Shown piece after piece: positions 18,484 to 26,744 of a stretch of 64,000 nt of DNA. Source of the DNA: Akkermansia massiliensis. Lineage in GTDB: Bacteria; Verrucomicrobiota; Verrucomicrobiia; Verrucomicrobiales; Akkermansiaceae. A program made the position numbers and the translations under genes. Each line of letters opens with the position of its first letter. The stretch's first letter is position 1. Under the pieces are notes generated by a model that worked only from the letters and a program-made list of their open reading frames with translations, ran no database searches and was not told the DNA's origin. The stretch spans positions 744,001 to 808,000 of the forward strand of contig NZ_JAMGSI010000001.1 in NCBI RefSeq assembly GCF_023516715.1, in the 5' to 3' direction.

Positions 18484-19263
18484 ATGAACTCCGTCCCGGA
18501 GGCCCTGAAAACAAGGGCGTACGTAGCGCCGTTTGCGGTGTTCATGGGCTTTACCCTGCTGTGGCAGCTTGGCGGGTCGTTCCTGGAATGGAACCACCCC
18601 GCCGCCGCCTGGTGGAGAAGGGCGCCGGAGCAATGGCTGTACCCTGTGCAGGCCATCGTCTGCTTTGTCCTGGTCCTGTGGTGGAGAAAAGCCATTGACT
18701 GGGACTGGAAATGGAAACCCGCCGCATGGGGAATCCTCTTCGGCGTGCTGGGCATCCTGTGCTGGCTGGCCCCTACGATGGCGGCGGACCGTCTGCCGGG
18801 CGGTCCGGATGCATGGTTTGGCCACCCCTCCTGGCCATGGTACCGGTACCTGCTGGGAATTGACATGCGCCCGGAAGGCTTTGATCCCGGCGTCGTCTTT
18901 GCCCCGGATTCCTGGAGCTGGCTGGCGGCGCTGGTCCTGCGCTTCTTCCGTGCCGTGGTGGTGGTGGCGCTGGTGGAGGAACTCTTCTGGCGCGGTTATC
19001 TGATGCGCCTGATGGTGAACCTGGACCATCCCTGGAAAATCCCCTTCGGCACGCATAGCTGGAAAGCGTACTGGGTGACCACTCTCTGTTTCATGGCCGT
19101 GCACCAGCCTGTGGACTACTGCGGCGCCTTCATTTACGGTTCCCTAGTGTACCTGCTTGCCGTCTGGCAGAAAAACCTGTGCTCTGTCATCGTCATGCAT
19201 GCGGTGGCGAATGCGCTGCTGGGATGGGCCGCGTTGGAATGGGGCAAATACGGACTGTGGTGA
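18484..19263 (+). CDS. CPBP family intramembrane protease (exosortase-associated CAAX protease-related)
   Basis: This 259-residue polytopic membrane protein has CPBP/Abi-type protease motifs. The first, VEELFWRGYLMRLM, contains the EExxxR signature. A later conserved His lies in FMAVHQP, and another His region is IVMHAVANALLG. The N-terminus (YVAPFAVFMGFTLLWQ) and the number of hydrophobic stretches fit the subfamily found with PEP-CTERM/exosortase systems. No exosortase is visible nearby. It starts 14 bp after the aminotransferase. Confidence 0.8.
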   Translation: MNSVPEALKTRAYVAPFAVFMGFTLLWQLGGSFLEWNHPAAAWWRRAPEQWLYPVQAIVCFVLVLWWRKAIDWDWKWKPAAWGILFGVLGILCWLAPTMAADRLPGGPDAWFGHPSWPWYRYLLGIDMRPEGFDPGVVFAPDSWSWLAALVLRFFRAVVVVALVEELFWRGYLMRLMVNLDHPWKIPFGTHSWKAYWVTTLCFMAVHQPVDYCGAFIYGSLVYLLAVWQKNLCSVIVMHAVANALLGWAALEWGKYGLW

Positions 19264-19306
19264 ATCCGGCGTTTACAGAAAGGAACTTCTTGGGTACATA
19301 GGGCCG

Positions 19307-19969
19307 ATGACTCCGGAAGAAGCGATAGAAATTTTGTGGGAATACCATCATGTGAAGCAGGAGCTGCGCCCGGCGGACCTCATCTTCATCCTTGGCAGCA
19401 ATGACGTGCGGGTGGCGGAATATGCGGCGGAACTCTATGCTCGGAAGCTGGCTCCCCTCTTGCTCTTTTCCGGCGGGATGGGGCGTTTTACAGGGGAATG
19501 GGCCGTGCCGGAAGCGGAACTCTTTGCTGAGGCGGCCATGAAAAAGGGAGTGCCGGAAGACCGTATCCTCATTGAAAATAAATCTACCAACACCGGGGAA
19601 AACGTCCGCTTTTCCCGTACAATCCTGAAAAAGGCCGGCATCCCGGACCCTGCCAGCCTCATTGCCCTGCAAAAACCGTACATGGAGCGGCGTACGCTGG
19701 CTACGCTCCAGGCCCAGTGGCCGGAAGCGCAGGTGGCGGTCAGCTCCCCTCCCGTCACTTTCCGGGAATACTTGACCCCGGAACTGCCGCGGGAGCTGGT
19801 TGTCTCCGCCATGGTGGGGGACTTCCAGCGGATACTGGAATACCCCAGGCGCGGTTTTTCCACGGAACAACCTGTGACTCCGGAGGCGATGGAAGCCTTC
19901 CGCACGCTGGTGGAAGCTGGATATGACTCCCAGCTGCTCAAGGATGTGCCTCTCCCCTGGAATTCTTGA
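19307..19969 (+). CDS. YdcF/DUF218 family protein
   Basis: This 220-residue cytoplasmic protein has the DUF218 pattern: ADLIFILGSNDVRVAEYAAELY, LLLFSGGMGRFTGEW, AEAAMKKGVPEDRILIENKSTNTGENVRF split across residues 60-110, and a C-terminal region near LIALQKPYMERR. The asparagine and STNTGEN features are diagnostic of the family. In E. coli YdcF binds S-adenosylmethionine, but the physiological role is unclear. The start MTPEEAIEIL at 19307 follows a suitable spacing after the CPBP gene. Confidence 0.82.
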   Translation: MTPEEAIEILWEYHHVKQELRPADLIFILGSNDVRVAEYAAELYARKLAPLLLFSGGMGRFTGEWAVPEAELFAEAAMKKGVPEDRILIENKSTNTGENVRFSRTILKKAGIPDPASLIALQKPYMERRTLATLQAQWPEAQVAVSSPPVTFREYLTPELPRELVVSAMVGDFQRILEYPRRGFSTEQPVTPEAMEAFRTLVEAGYDSQLLKDVPLPWNS

Positions 19970-20052
19970 GAAGACACGCTTTTTGCTTTCACTGGCCGCT
20001 GATTGCGGTCATCAATACAACCCGCATAGCCAACCCAATTATAGATATTATC

Positions 20053-21630
20053 ATGGCAGACAGAACCAATACAGATCCCGCCCGAATGGAGAAAATCGTG
20101 AGCCTCTGCAAAAGGCGGGGTTTCATCTTCCAGGCAGCTGAAATATATGGCGGTCTGAATGGTTGCTGGGACTACGGTCCCATGGGGGTGGAACTCAAGC
20201 GCAACCTCAAGGAATACTGGTGGCGCAAAAACGTGCAGGAGCGCGACGATGTGGTCGGCATGGACGGTTCCATCCTGACGCATAACTCCGTACTGGTGGC
20301 ATCCGGCCATGTGGGCGGATTCTCCGACCCGATGTGCGACTGTCTGCTGACCAAGGAACGCCTGCGCGCCGACCAGGTGCCGGCCCAGAGCGGCATGGGA
20401 TTTTTCTACACCGGAGCCGTTAAAAAGGACGGCTCCTGGAGCATGGAAAAGGAATACTCCGTGCTGGTGGACTCTGAAAAACAGGCGGACAAGGCCCGCA
20501 AGACCGCGGCCCAGTACTATGCCCAGCTAGCAGGCAAGGACGTCTCCCACAAGGAAATGGAACTGAAAGGCGAGCGAATGGAGGCCATAACGGACTCCAC
20601 CATGTACAACCCCGCCAATGGTTCCCTGCTGACGGAAGCCCGTGAATTCAACCTCATGTTCAAGACGACCATCGGAGCCACCTCCGATGAAAACGATCCC
20701 AATGCCACTGGCTGGCTGCGCCCGGAAACGGCCCAGTCCATCTTCTGCCAATACAAGAACATCCTGGACAGCTCCCGCGTGAAGCTCCCCTTCGGGATCG
20801 CCCAGATCGGCAAATCCTTCCGCAACGAAATCAACCCGCGCAACTTCACCTTCCGTTCCCGCGAATTCGAACAAATGGAAATCGAATACTTCTGCCGGCC
20901 GGAAGACGGTCTGCGCCTGGTGGATGAATGGCTGGAACACCGCCTCTGCTTCTATGACGAAGTGGGCGTGCCGCGCGAACACATCCATATCCTGGACGTG
21001 CCGGATGGTGAACGCGCCTTCTATTCCAAGAAAACCTACGACCTGGAATATGAATTCCCGTTCGGCATTCAGGAACTGGAAGGCATTGCCTACCGCACGG
21101 ACTATGACTTGAGCTGCCACCAGAAAGGCTCCGGCCGTCCGCTGGAATACTTTGACGAAGAAACTCGGGAAAAATTCATTCCCCATGTGGTGGAACCCTC
21201 CGCCGGGTGTGACCGCACCATTCTGGCCATCATCTGTGAAGCCTTTGATGAAGAAGAGCTGGTGGATGACAAGGGCAAGAAAGACGTCCGTACCGTGCTC
21301 CGCTTTGTGCCCCGGATGGCTCCCATCAAGGCCGCCATTTTCCCGCTGCTCAAGAAAAACGAGGAACAGGTGCGCATCGCCCGGGAAATTGAAAAAACGC
21401 TCCAGCCATGGATGCCCGTCTTCTATGATGAAACGGGAGCCGTTGGCCGCCGCTACCGCCGCCAGGATGAAGTGGGCACCCCCTTCTGCATCACGGTGGA
21501 CTTTGAAACCCTTGGAGAAAACGATGCCTCCCTCAAGGACACGGTAACTATTCGCCACCGCGACTCCATGGAACAGGAACGCGTCGCCATCAAGGACCTG
21601 CTGCACTGGCTCATTGCCCGTGTGCGTTAA
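20053..21630 (+). CDS. glyS: Glycine--tRNA ligase (homodimeric class II)
   Basis: Charges tRNA-Gly. The 525-residue protein shows class II features: motif 1 region near GPMGVELKRNLKEYWW, motif 2 FRNEINPRNFTFRSREFEQMEIEYF (read in two parts) and motif 3 region near EPSAGCDRTILAII. The C-terminal anticodon-binding domain begins near RMAPIKAAIFPLL. The start MADRTNTDPARMEKIVSLCKRRGF fits the family. An upstream in-frame ATG at 19966 overlaps the previous gene and is unlikely. A terminator follows at 21669-21702. Confidence 0.97.
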   Translation: MADRTNTDPARMEKIVSLCKRRGFIFQAAEIYGGLNGCWDYGPMGVELKRNLKEYWWRKNVQERDDVVGMDGSILTHNSVLVASGHVGGFSDPMCDCLLTKERLRADQVPAQSGMGFFYTGAVKKDGSWSMEKEYSVLVDSEKQADKARKTAAQYYAQLAGKDVSHKEMELKGERMEAITDSTMYNPANGSLLTEAREFNLMFKTTIGATSDENDPNATGWLRPETAQSIFCQYKNILDSSRVKLPFGIAQIGKSFRNEINPRNFTFRSREFEQMEIEYFCRPEDGLRLVDEWLEHRLCFYDEVGVPREHIHILDVPDGERAFYSKKTYDLEYEFPFGIQELEGIAYRTDYDLSCHQKGSGRPLEYFDEETREKFIPHVVEPSAGCDRTILAIICEAFDEEELVDDKGKKDVRTVLRFVPRMAPIKAAIFPLLKKNEEQVRIAREIEKTLQPWMPVFYDETGAVGRRYRRQDEVGTPFCITVDFETLGENDASLKDTVTIRHRDSMEQERVAIKDLLHWLIARVR

Positions 21631-21668
21631 CGGCGCCTTTGACAGCCGCCGATGCCGGAAAACACTTC

Positions 21669-21702
21669 AAGGCCACTCCATTAATATGGAGCGGCCTTTT
21701 GT
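21669..21702 (+). terminator. Intrinsic terminator after glyS
   Basis: The arms AAGGCC-A-CTCCAT and ATGGAG-C-GGCCTT close on TAAT and are followed by a T-rich tail. It insulates the CRISPR leader from glyS transcription. Confidence 0.85.
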
Positions 21703-22009
21703 TTTTGGAATGGCAGAGAAAAAAAGTTGCTGGACGATAGGCCGCTGGCCATCTAGCATTAAAAACAGGTTGGTGAACCAGATGGGAATCAGCAATTCCA
21801 AAATGAATTGCTGAACTGATAAACTGTTTGCGCCAACCTCAAGCTCACAGAAATTCCCGGGGAGATCGGCGATTTCTGTAAGTCCTTGAAATCAGTAGAT
21901 TGACATTCTCTCCAATAAAATATAAGGGGGTAAGGAATATGCATCCTGAAAGAGGTTGGCGCAAAAAGCGATTTGTACCACTAACTTTGAACGCATATCC
22001 CCTTCCGCC
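21703..22009 (+). promoter_or_regulatory. CRISPR leader with promoter and nested inverted repeats
   Basis: This 307-bp AT-rich stretch between the glyS terminator and the first repeat has no credible gene. TTGACA (21900-21905) followed by TATAAG (21921-21926) is a candidate pre-crRNA promoter, with a short 15-bp spacing. A perfect 14-bp inverted repeat (TTTGCGCCAACCTC at 21827-21840, inverse at 21952-21965) brackets it. A perfect 10-bp inverted repeat (21789-21798 and 21805-21814) and an ACAGAAAT/ATTTCTGT pair lie nearby. These could be sites for leader-binding proteins or for spacer integration. Position and polarity match a leader for a plus-strand array. Confidence 0.65.
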
Positions 22010-23592
22010 GTCGCACCCTCACGGGTGCGTGGATTGAAACATCGACGTAAGCTTTTCAGGGTCAATGGTATAGCGTCGCACCCTCACGGGTGCGTGGATT
22101 GAAACCAGCCGGGCGGCAAGCTCCGCTGTGTCTTCGGCAGTCGCACCCTCACGGGTGCGTGGATTGAAACACCAGGAAGCCGCCTTCGTCATGGATGATC
22201 ACGAGTCGCACCCTCACGGGTGCGTGGATTGAAACCGGATGGTAGGTTTCCTTTGCTATGAAGACCCGTGTCGCACCCTCACGGGTGCGTGGATTGAAAC
22301 ATTGGTATCCTCCGGCATGTTCTTGACGTAGATTGTCGCACCCTCACGGGTGCGTGGATTGAAACCTGTCTGCAACGGGTCTTCCGGGTTAAGACGGATG
22401 TCGCACCCTCACGGGTGCGTGGATTGAAACAGAGTCCAAAAGATACTGTTTTGCGCGGCTGGAAGTCGCACCCTCACGGGTGCGTGGATTGAAACCTTAG
22501 TAGTTCCTCAGCCTTGGATTGCATTGCTAGTCGCACCCTCACGGGTGCGTGGATTGAAACTAATAGTTGAATGTTAGTGTGTTGTTATTCTCCGGTCGCA
22601 CCCTCACGGGTGCGTGGATTGAAACCATCTGGGCGGCGGATTGTTCGTGCATGACGGCAGTCGCACCCTCACGGGTGCGTGGATTGAAACCTCAACTTCA
22701 CGCGCTATGTGGTAATCCTCCATAGTCGCACCCTCACGGGTGCGTGGATTGAAACCAATAATTTTTCAAATCTGTAGCATATATCCTTCGTCGCACCCTC
22801 ACGGGTGCGTGGATTGAAACTGACGGCAAGAAGCTGAATAGCCTTTGCCGTCTCGTCGCACCCTCACGGGTGCGTGGATTGAAACGATGGACATGCCGAT
22901 CTTTTCCTCGATTTCGGTTGTCGCACCCTCACGGGTGCGTGGATTGAAACTTCCGGATGGCACGTCAACAACGGTGGGCGTGATGTCGCACCCTCACGGG
23001 TGCGTGGATTGAAACCGGAGGCCCACGGGCGCCGGGCGGCTGATTATCGGTCGCACCCTCACGGGTGCGTGGATTGAAACTCTAACTCCTTTTCAAGGTT
23101 AGCACAAAGCAAGAGTCGCACCCTCACGGGTGCGTGGATTGAAACAACCCTTCTTGCCTGCGGCTTGCAGGGCTTCCAGTCGCACCCTCACGGGTGCGTG
23201 GATTGAAACCGTTGGACAGTGACGCATGGTTATTTTCCGGGAAGTCGCACCCTCACGGGTGCGTGGATTGAAACTAAAGACGTAGTACATTTTTTCGCCC
23301 AGGGCCAGGTCGCACCCTCACGGGTGCGTGGATTGAAACGCTTCGTGGAAGCCTGCTGAAATACGGAAAACATGTCGCACCCTCACGGGTGCGTGGATTG
23401 AAACTATATTTTTTCGTAAGAATCTCTAACTTGTTCACGTCGCACCCTCACGGGTGCGTGGATTGAAACCTGTGTCAGGGTCCGTGATGGTCCTGGTTTC
23501 GAGTCGCACCCTCACGGGTGCGTGGATTGAAACTCCTCCAGAAATTCCACAAAGTCCTTCTGGCTCGTCGCACCCACACGGGTGCGTGGATT
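22010..23592 (+). CRISPR. Type I-C CRISPR array, 25 repeats and 24 spacers
   Basis: The repeat is 31 bp, beginning GTCGCACCCTCACGGGTG and ending CGTGGATTGAAAC. It forms a 7-bp stem (CGCACCC/GGGTGCG) with a TCAC loop and the typical I-C ATTGAAAC end. Repeats start at 22010, 22075, 22140 and so on, nearly always 65 bp apart. Spacers are 34 bp except three that are 33 bp (before the repeats at 23179, 23503 and 23567). The first 24 repeats look identical. The last, at 23567-23592, has a CTC-to-CAC change and stops after GGATT, marking the trailer end. Leader to the left means newest spacers should be at the left. No spacer obviously matches the window, but I did not compare exhaustively. Confidence 0.98.
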
Positions 23593-23616
23593 TAGATGTC
23601 GCAGACTGAACGGCCT

Positions 23617-23621
23617 ACTAT
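23617..23621. repeat. Target-site duplication, left copy (CTAT or ACTAT)
   Basis: ACTAT here is repeated at 57557-57561 at the other prophage edge. With canonical TG...CA ends the duplication is the 4 bp CTAT. If the terminal A is counted as target, it is 5 bp as in Mu. Confidence 0.65.
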
Positions 23622-23673
23622 TGTAACGCGCCAAGGCATCTGATAGAACTATGACAGGTATCTGATATAACTT
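23622..23673. promoter_or_regulatory. Prophage left end: transposase-binding sites
   Basis: Two adjacent direct copies of a 20-bp-class motif: CAAGGCATCTGATAGAAC (23632-23649) and TGACAGGTATCTGATATAAC (23652-23671). The second is inverted exactly at the right end. The outer copy begins 10 bp from the TG terminus, as expected for a Mu-type end. Confidence 0.7.
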
Positions 23674-23683
23674 GCCTGTCTGC

Positions 23684-24520
23684 CTACTCCGCGCAGGGTG
23701 TCTGCATAGACTCTGCCTCACCCTTACACGCGGCCAGAAGCTCACCCCAATCCACCGCCTCATCGTCCTCCCTGTCCACTCCCTCCCGGAGCATCCGCTC
23801 CCTGGCGTCGGCCAGCAGGTGCATCACTCTGGCCCGCTCGCTGGATGGCCGGTCATCCATGCGAGGGGAACCGGTGGTCACCATCGCAAACCTGGCCGCA
23901 TAGCTCTCGGCTCTCACCGTCCTGCTAGGCCAGCACCAGGCCGTCCACTCGCTCCAAGGAGATCGTTGTCGCCACGGCTCCTCAACCCGGCACAATGTCA
24001 CCGGCACTCTGGCCAGTACCTCGCGGCCGATCGTCACGTCCTCCGGCGCTGAATCGTCCAGGAGCGTCCAGTCCATCTCCCGGTAGAGACGTCTGGCCAT
24101 CCAGCCGCGCAAGGCGTACAGACAGCCGTAAATCCTCCAGGAGCCGTCGATAAAATCCCCAGAGGCATACATCGGGCACCATGGCCGGGACTCCATCCAC
24201 CGCAGCCAGCCGTCATCCAGGAGAGCCGTGTCACAGTCAATCTTGACCAGGATATCGTCATCCTCGGCCTCCCGGCACATCTCGGAAAGCATGCCGCGGA
24301 TACAATCCGGGCCACGCAGGTTGCCGTTGCGCTCCCAGGTGGATTGTACGTAGTCCGCCCCCATGGACCGGAGAGCATCTGCGATATCCTCCTGTACCGG
24401 ACTGGCTGCATCATCTACCACCGTCACGCTCGCATAGGGTACGGCCATCCGGGCGCACCGCACGCAAGCTGCTGCCTCGTCGGCGTCTCCGGAGTACGAA
24501 AAAATAAAAATCCTGATCAT
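23684..24520 (-). CDS. GT-A fold glycosyltransferase-like protein, last gene of the late operon
   Basis: This 278-residue protein begins with a Rossmann-type strand (MIRIFIFSYSGD) and has an acidic IDCDTALLDDGW near residues 94-104. That motif resembles the metal-binding DxD and following acidic loop of GT-A glycosyltransferases. Tryptophan-rich substrate-side segments follow (GDFIDGSWRIYGCLYALRGW). It ends only about 60 bp from the prophage left end, a typical place for cargo genes. Possible roles are modification of host surface glycans, to exclude other phages, or of virion proteins. No donor or acceptor can be read. Confidence 0.6.
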   Translation of the reverse strand: MIRIFIFSYSGDADEAAACVRCARMAVPYASVTVVDDAASPVQEDIADALRSMGADYVQSTWERNGNLRGPDCIRGMLSEMCREAEDDDILVKIDCDTALLDDGWLRWMESRPWCPMYASGDFIDGSWRIYGCLYALRGWMARRLYREMDWTLLDDSAPEDVTIGREVLARVPVTLCRVEEPWRQRSPWSEWTAWCWPSRTVRAESYAARFAMVTTGSPRMDDRPSSERARVMHLLADARERMLREGVDREDDEAVDWGELLAACKGEAESMQTPCAE

Positions 24521-24542
24521 ACTATTATATATAGGGTAAAAT

Positions 24543-26717
24543 TTAGATGGCGGGGCCGTATGGATAGAAAGTGCCTCCGTAGACCGGCACCTGGATGGTG
24601 CCCAGCATGTGCTGGATGACCTCCTTGTCCCGGATGGTGGCCAAGTGGAAGGAATAGGAAAACACCTCCGAGGGGTCGCCCTCCTCCATCTGAAGGCGGA
24701 GGGGGTTGACCGCCCCCTGCTCGTAAGCTATGGAGGTGCCGGTCAGCTTGCCCATACCACTGAATTTGACGTCCAGCCATATCTCGCCTGCCGTGCACGA
24801 GGACGCAAACCACTCCCCGCTATTGGGCGTGGGAACCGTACCGATGTACCGGCCGGAGAGCATCAGCTTGCCCGGACGAATTCGGCAGCCGGTTATGTCG
24901 TCGCTGCCCTCGGCGCGCTCCAGGGTGACCTGATAGCCGTAGGCGGGAGGCTGCTCCGGCGCCTCGCTCCATACCATGCCGCCCTCCGGGCCGATGGTCG
25001 GGGCATCCGGTGACTTGTAGGCCTCGTCGTCATATTGCAATGTCTGGACCGGGTTGTCCTGCTGCTGCTCCTGGTCCAGCTCCTGCTGGTCGGCAGCCAT
25101 CTGCTGGATGCGGTCTACCATGTCCTGCAGGGACAGGTGAGAGGGTACGCCCGTCGTGAGTGATGTAGTCTCGCCGGCTAAATCCACTGAGACTCCCTGG
25201 ACGACGGTAGCCATGTCCCGGTACGCACGGCGAGCGCCCTCCAGGGCGAGCCGGCGGCCCACCAACCCGGCCGGACAGAGGGCGCGCAGGGACGTAACCG
25301 CACCCTCCCAGGGCAGCGGACGGGTGATCTCGTAATACTGCCGCAGGATGGACGTATAATCCGGCCACTCCATCGTGGATGACGGCGGTGTGCCTCCGCC
25401 GCTGATGGGCGGATCGCTGCCGTCATCCCCCCCGGCATCCCCGGACTTGCTGGCCCGGTAACGCATGCGCTGCTTGTTGATGGTGCGCCCGCGCCACTTG
25501 AGCCATCCCCAATAGCGGACGCGGCCTCCAAAGTTGCGGGTCTTGGTGAAGATCATCTCGGTGCCCTTGGGAGGCTTGGTGTCGGTGTATACGACCTGGC
25601 GCAGCTCTATGTAACTCCACTTAATGGTCTTGCAGATGGTGGACAGTTGACCGGACGCGTGGCGATATCGCTGGGCCGTATCATCGGTGGAGTAATTGGA
25701 CAGGTCGCTGCCCTCTACATCCGCTATCAGAGACCGCTTGATGATCCCCAATCCTACTCCAGTCGCCTTGGCCAGCTCCGGCACCTGGGACTGCCACCAC
25801 TTGAGGTCGGCCGCCCCCGTACCCGTGGGCAGCCTGTCGCCCCTGACCTCGACAATCGGCTTGGTAAAATCCCAGACGGGGTCCTCACTGCTGACCGGAG
25901 GCTCGTCCCCGGTGGAGGTGGCGCCACCGGACAGCGCCACCTGGATGGTGACACATCCCTCCTGGTGCAGGTCAGCTCCCTTGGGCCAGACTTGGGACTG
26001 GTAAGCCTGCCGTCCGGCCGTCAGTACGACGCCCACGGCCGGAGGCACCAGGTCCGGGCGGGGAGACAGGTTGATACCGGACAACCGATCGCGCACACGG
26101 TCCAGCGTCGCCACCGGCAACTCCTCTCCGTCAGCCACCTTGATCACGGGAGAGGCCCCGGAGTAATCAACCCAGCACACCATGCCAGGACGGCCGCCCA
26201 GAAGCTTGCGCAACACCCCGGCATACATGTCACAGCCCAACGCAGTGTCCCACATCCAGGCCGTGGGAGATACGGCCACCTCAATGCCGACGTCTGCCGG
26301 TAGCAGTCCGTACTTGCGGGCATCCTCCAGCAGCCACTGCACCGTGCTGGCGATCTTGATCTTGCGCGGCACGTCCACGCCATCACCCCCGCCTCCGGAG
26401 ACATAGGGAGACAAGCCGCCGCTCAGTTTACCGCCAGGATTGAAACACAAGGCCGCCTCCAGGGGTTGGAGGATATCGCATGCCTCCATGGACCAGCGCC
26501 AGGCATTGCCGGACTGCTCCAGAGCGCACTTGCGGATCGTGCCCTGTAGCACGATGACGCCGTCCCAGACTACGCGCACATCATCCAGGTAGGCATAGGG
26601 AGCCGGCTCGTCCTGGTCGCGGGCCAGCTGCAGCCAAGATACCTTGGCGGCCGTAAAATTGCGCCAGTCATACTTGGCTCCTTTGATGGCGCTGCCTGTT
26701 AGCTCAATGACGTGCAT
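24543..26717 (-). CDS. Phage tail-associated protein, possible baseplate hub
   Basis: A 724-residue late protein located directly after the tape measure gene in the direction of transcription. In siphovirus-like and Mu-like genomes this is where the distal-tail or hub protein lies. The N-terminal 120 residues look like a beta-rich hub domain (DDVRVVWDGVIVLQGTIRKC, MEACDILQPLEA). The C-terminus is beta-rich with small domains. I recognise no enzymatic motif. The assignment is by position. Confidence 0.5.
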   Translation of the reverse strand: MHVIELTGSAIKGAKYDWRNFTAAKVSWLQLARDQDEPAPYAYLDDVRVVWDGVIVLQGTIRKCALEQSGNAWRWSMEACDILQPLEAALCFNPGGKLSGGLSPYVSGGGGDGVDVPRKIKIASTVQWLLEDARKYGLLPADVGIEVAVSPTAWMWDTALGCDMYAGVLRKLLGGRPGMVCWVDYSGASPVIKVADGEELPVATLDRVRDRLSGINLSPRPDLVPPAVGVVLTAGRQAYQSQVWPKGADLHQEGCVTIQVALSGGATSTGDEPPVSSEDPVWDFTKPIVEVRGDRLPTGTGAADLKWWQSQVPELAKATGVGLGIIKRSLIADVEGSDLSNYSTDDTAQRYRHASGQLSTICKTIKWSYIELRQVVYTDTKPPKGTEMIFTKTRNFGGRVRYWGWLKWRGRTINKQRMRYRASKSGDAGGDDGSDPPISGGGTPPSSTMEWPDYTSILRQYYEITRPLPWEGAVTSLRALCPAGLVGRRLALEGARRAYRDMATVVQGVSVDLAGETTSLTTGVPSHLSLQDMVDRIQQMAADQQELDQEQQQDNPVQTLQYDDEAYKSPDAPTIGPEGGMVWSEAPEQPPAYGYQVTLERAEGSDDITGCRIRPGKLMLSGRYIGTVPTPNSGEWFASSCTAGEIWLDVKFSGMGKLTGTSIAYEQGAVNPLRLQMEEGDPSEVFSYSFHLATIRDKEVIQHMLGTIQVPVYGGTFYPYGPAI

Positions 26718-26744
26718 GGAGGATCAATCGGTGATGGATAGGGG

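Noticed and set aside
22041-23566. Spacers matching the resident prophage
   Set aside because: I compared a few spacers by eye against phage genes and found no convincing match. A full alignment was not possible, so this remains untested rather than excluded.
23567-23621. Prophage inserted inside a CRISPR repeat
   Set aside because: The last repeat is degenerate and truncated, as normal trailer repeats often are. The target duplication and transposase sites place the phage end about 25 bp farther on.
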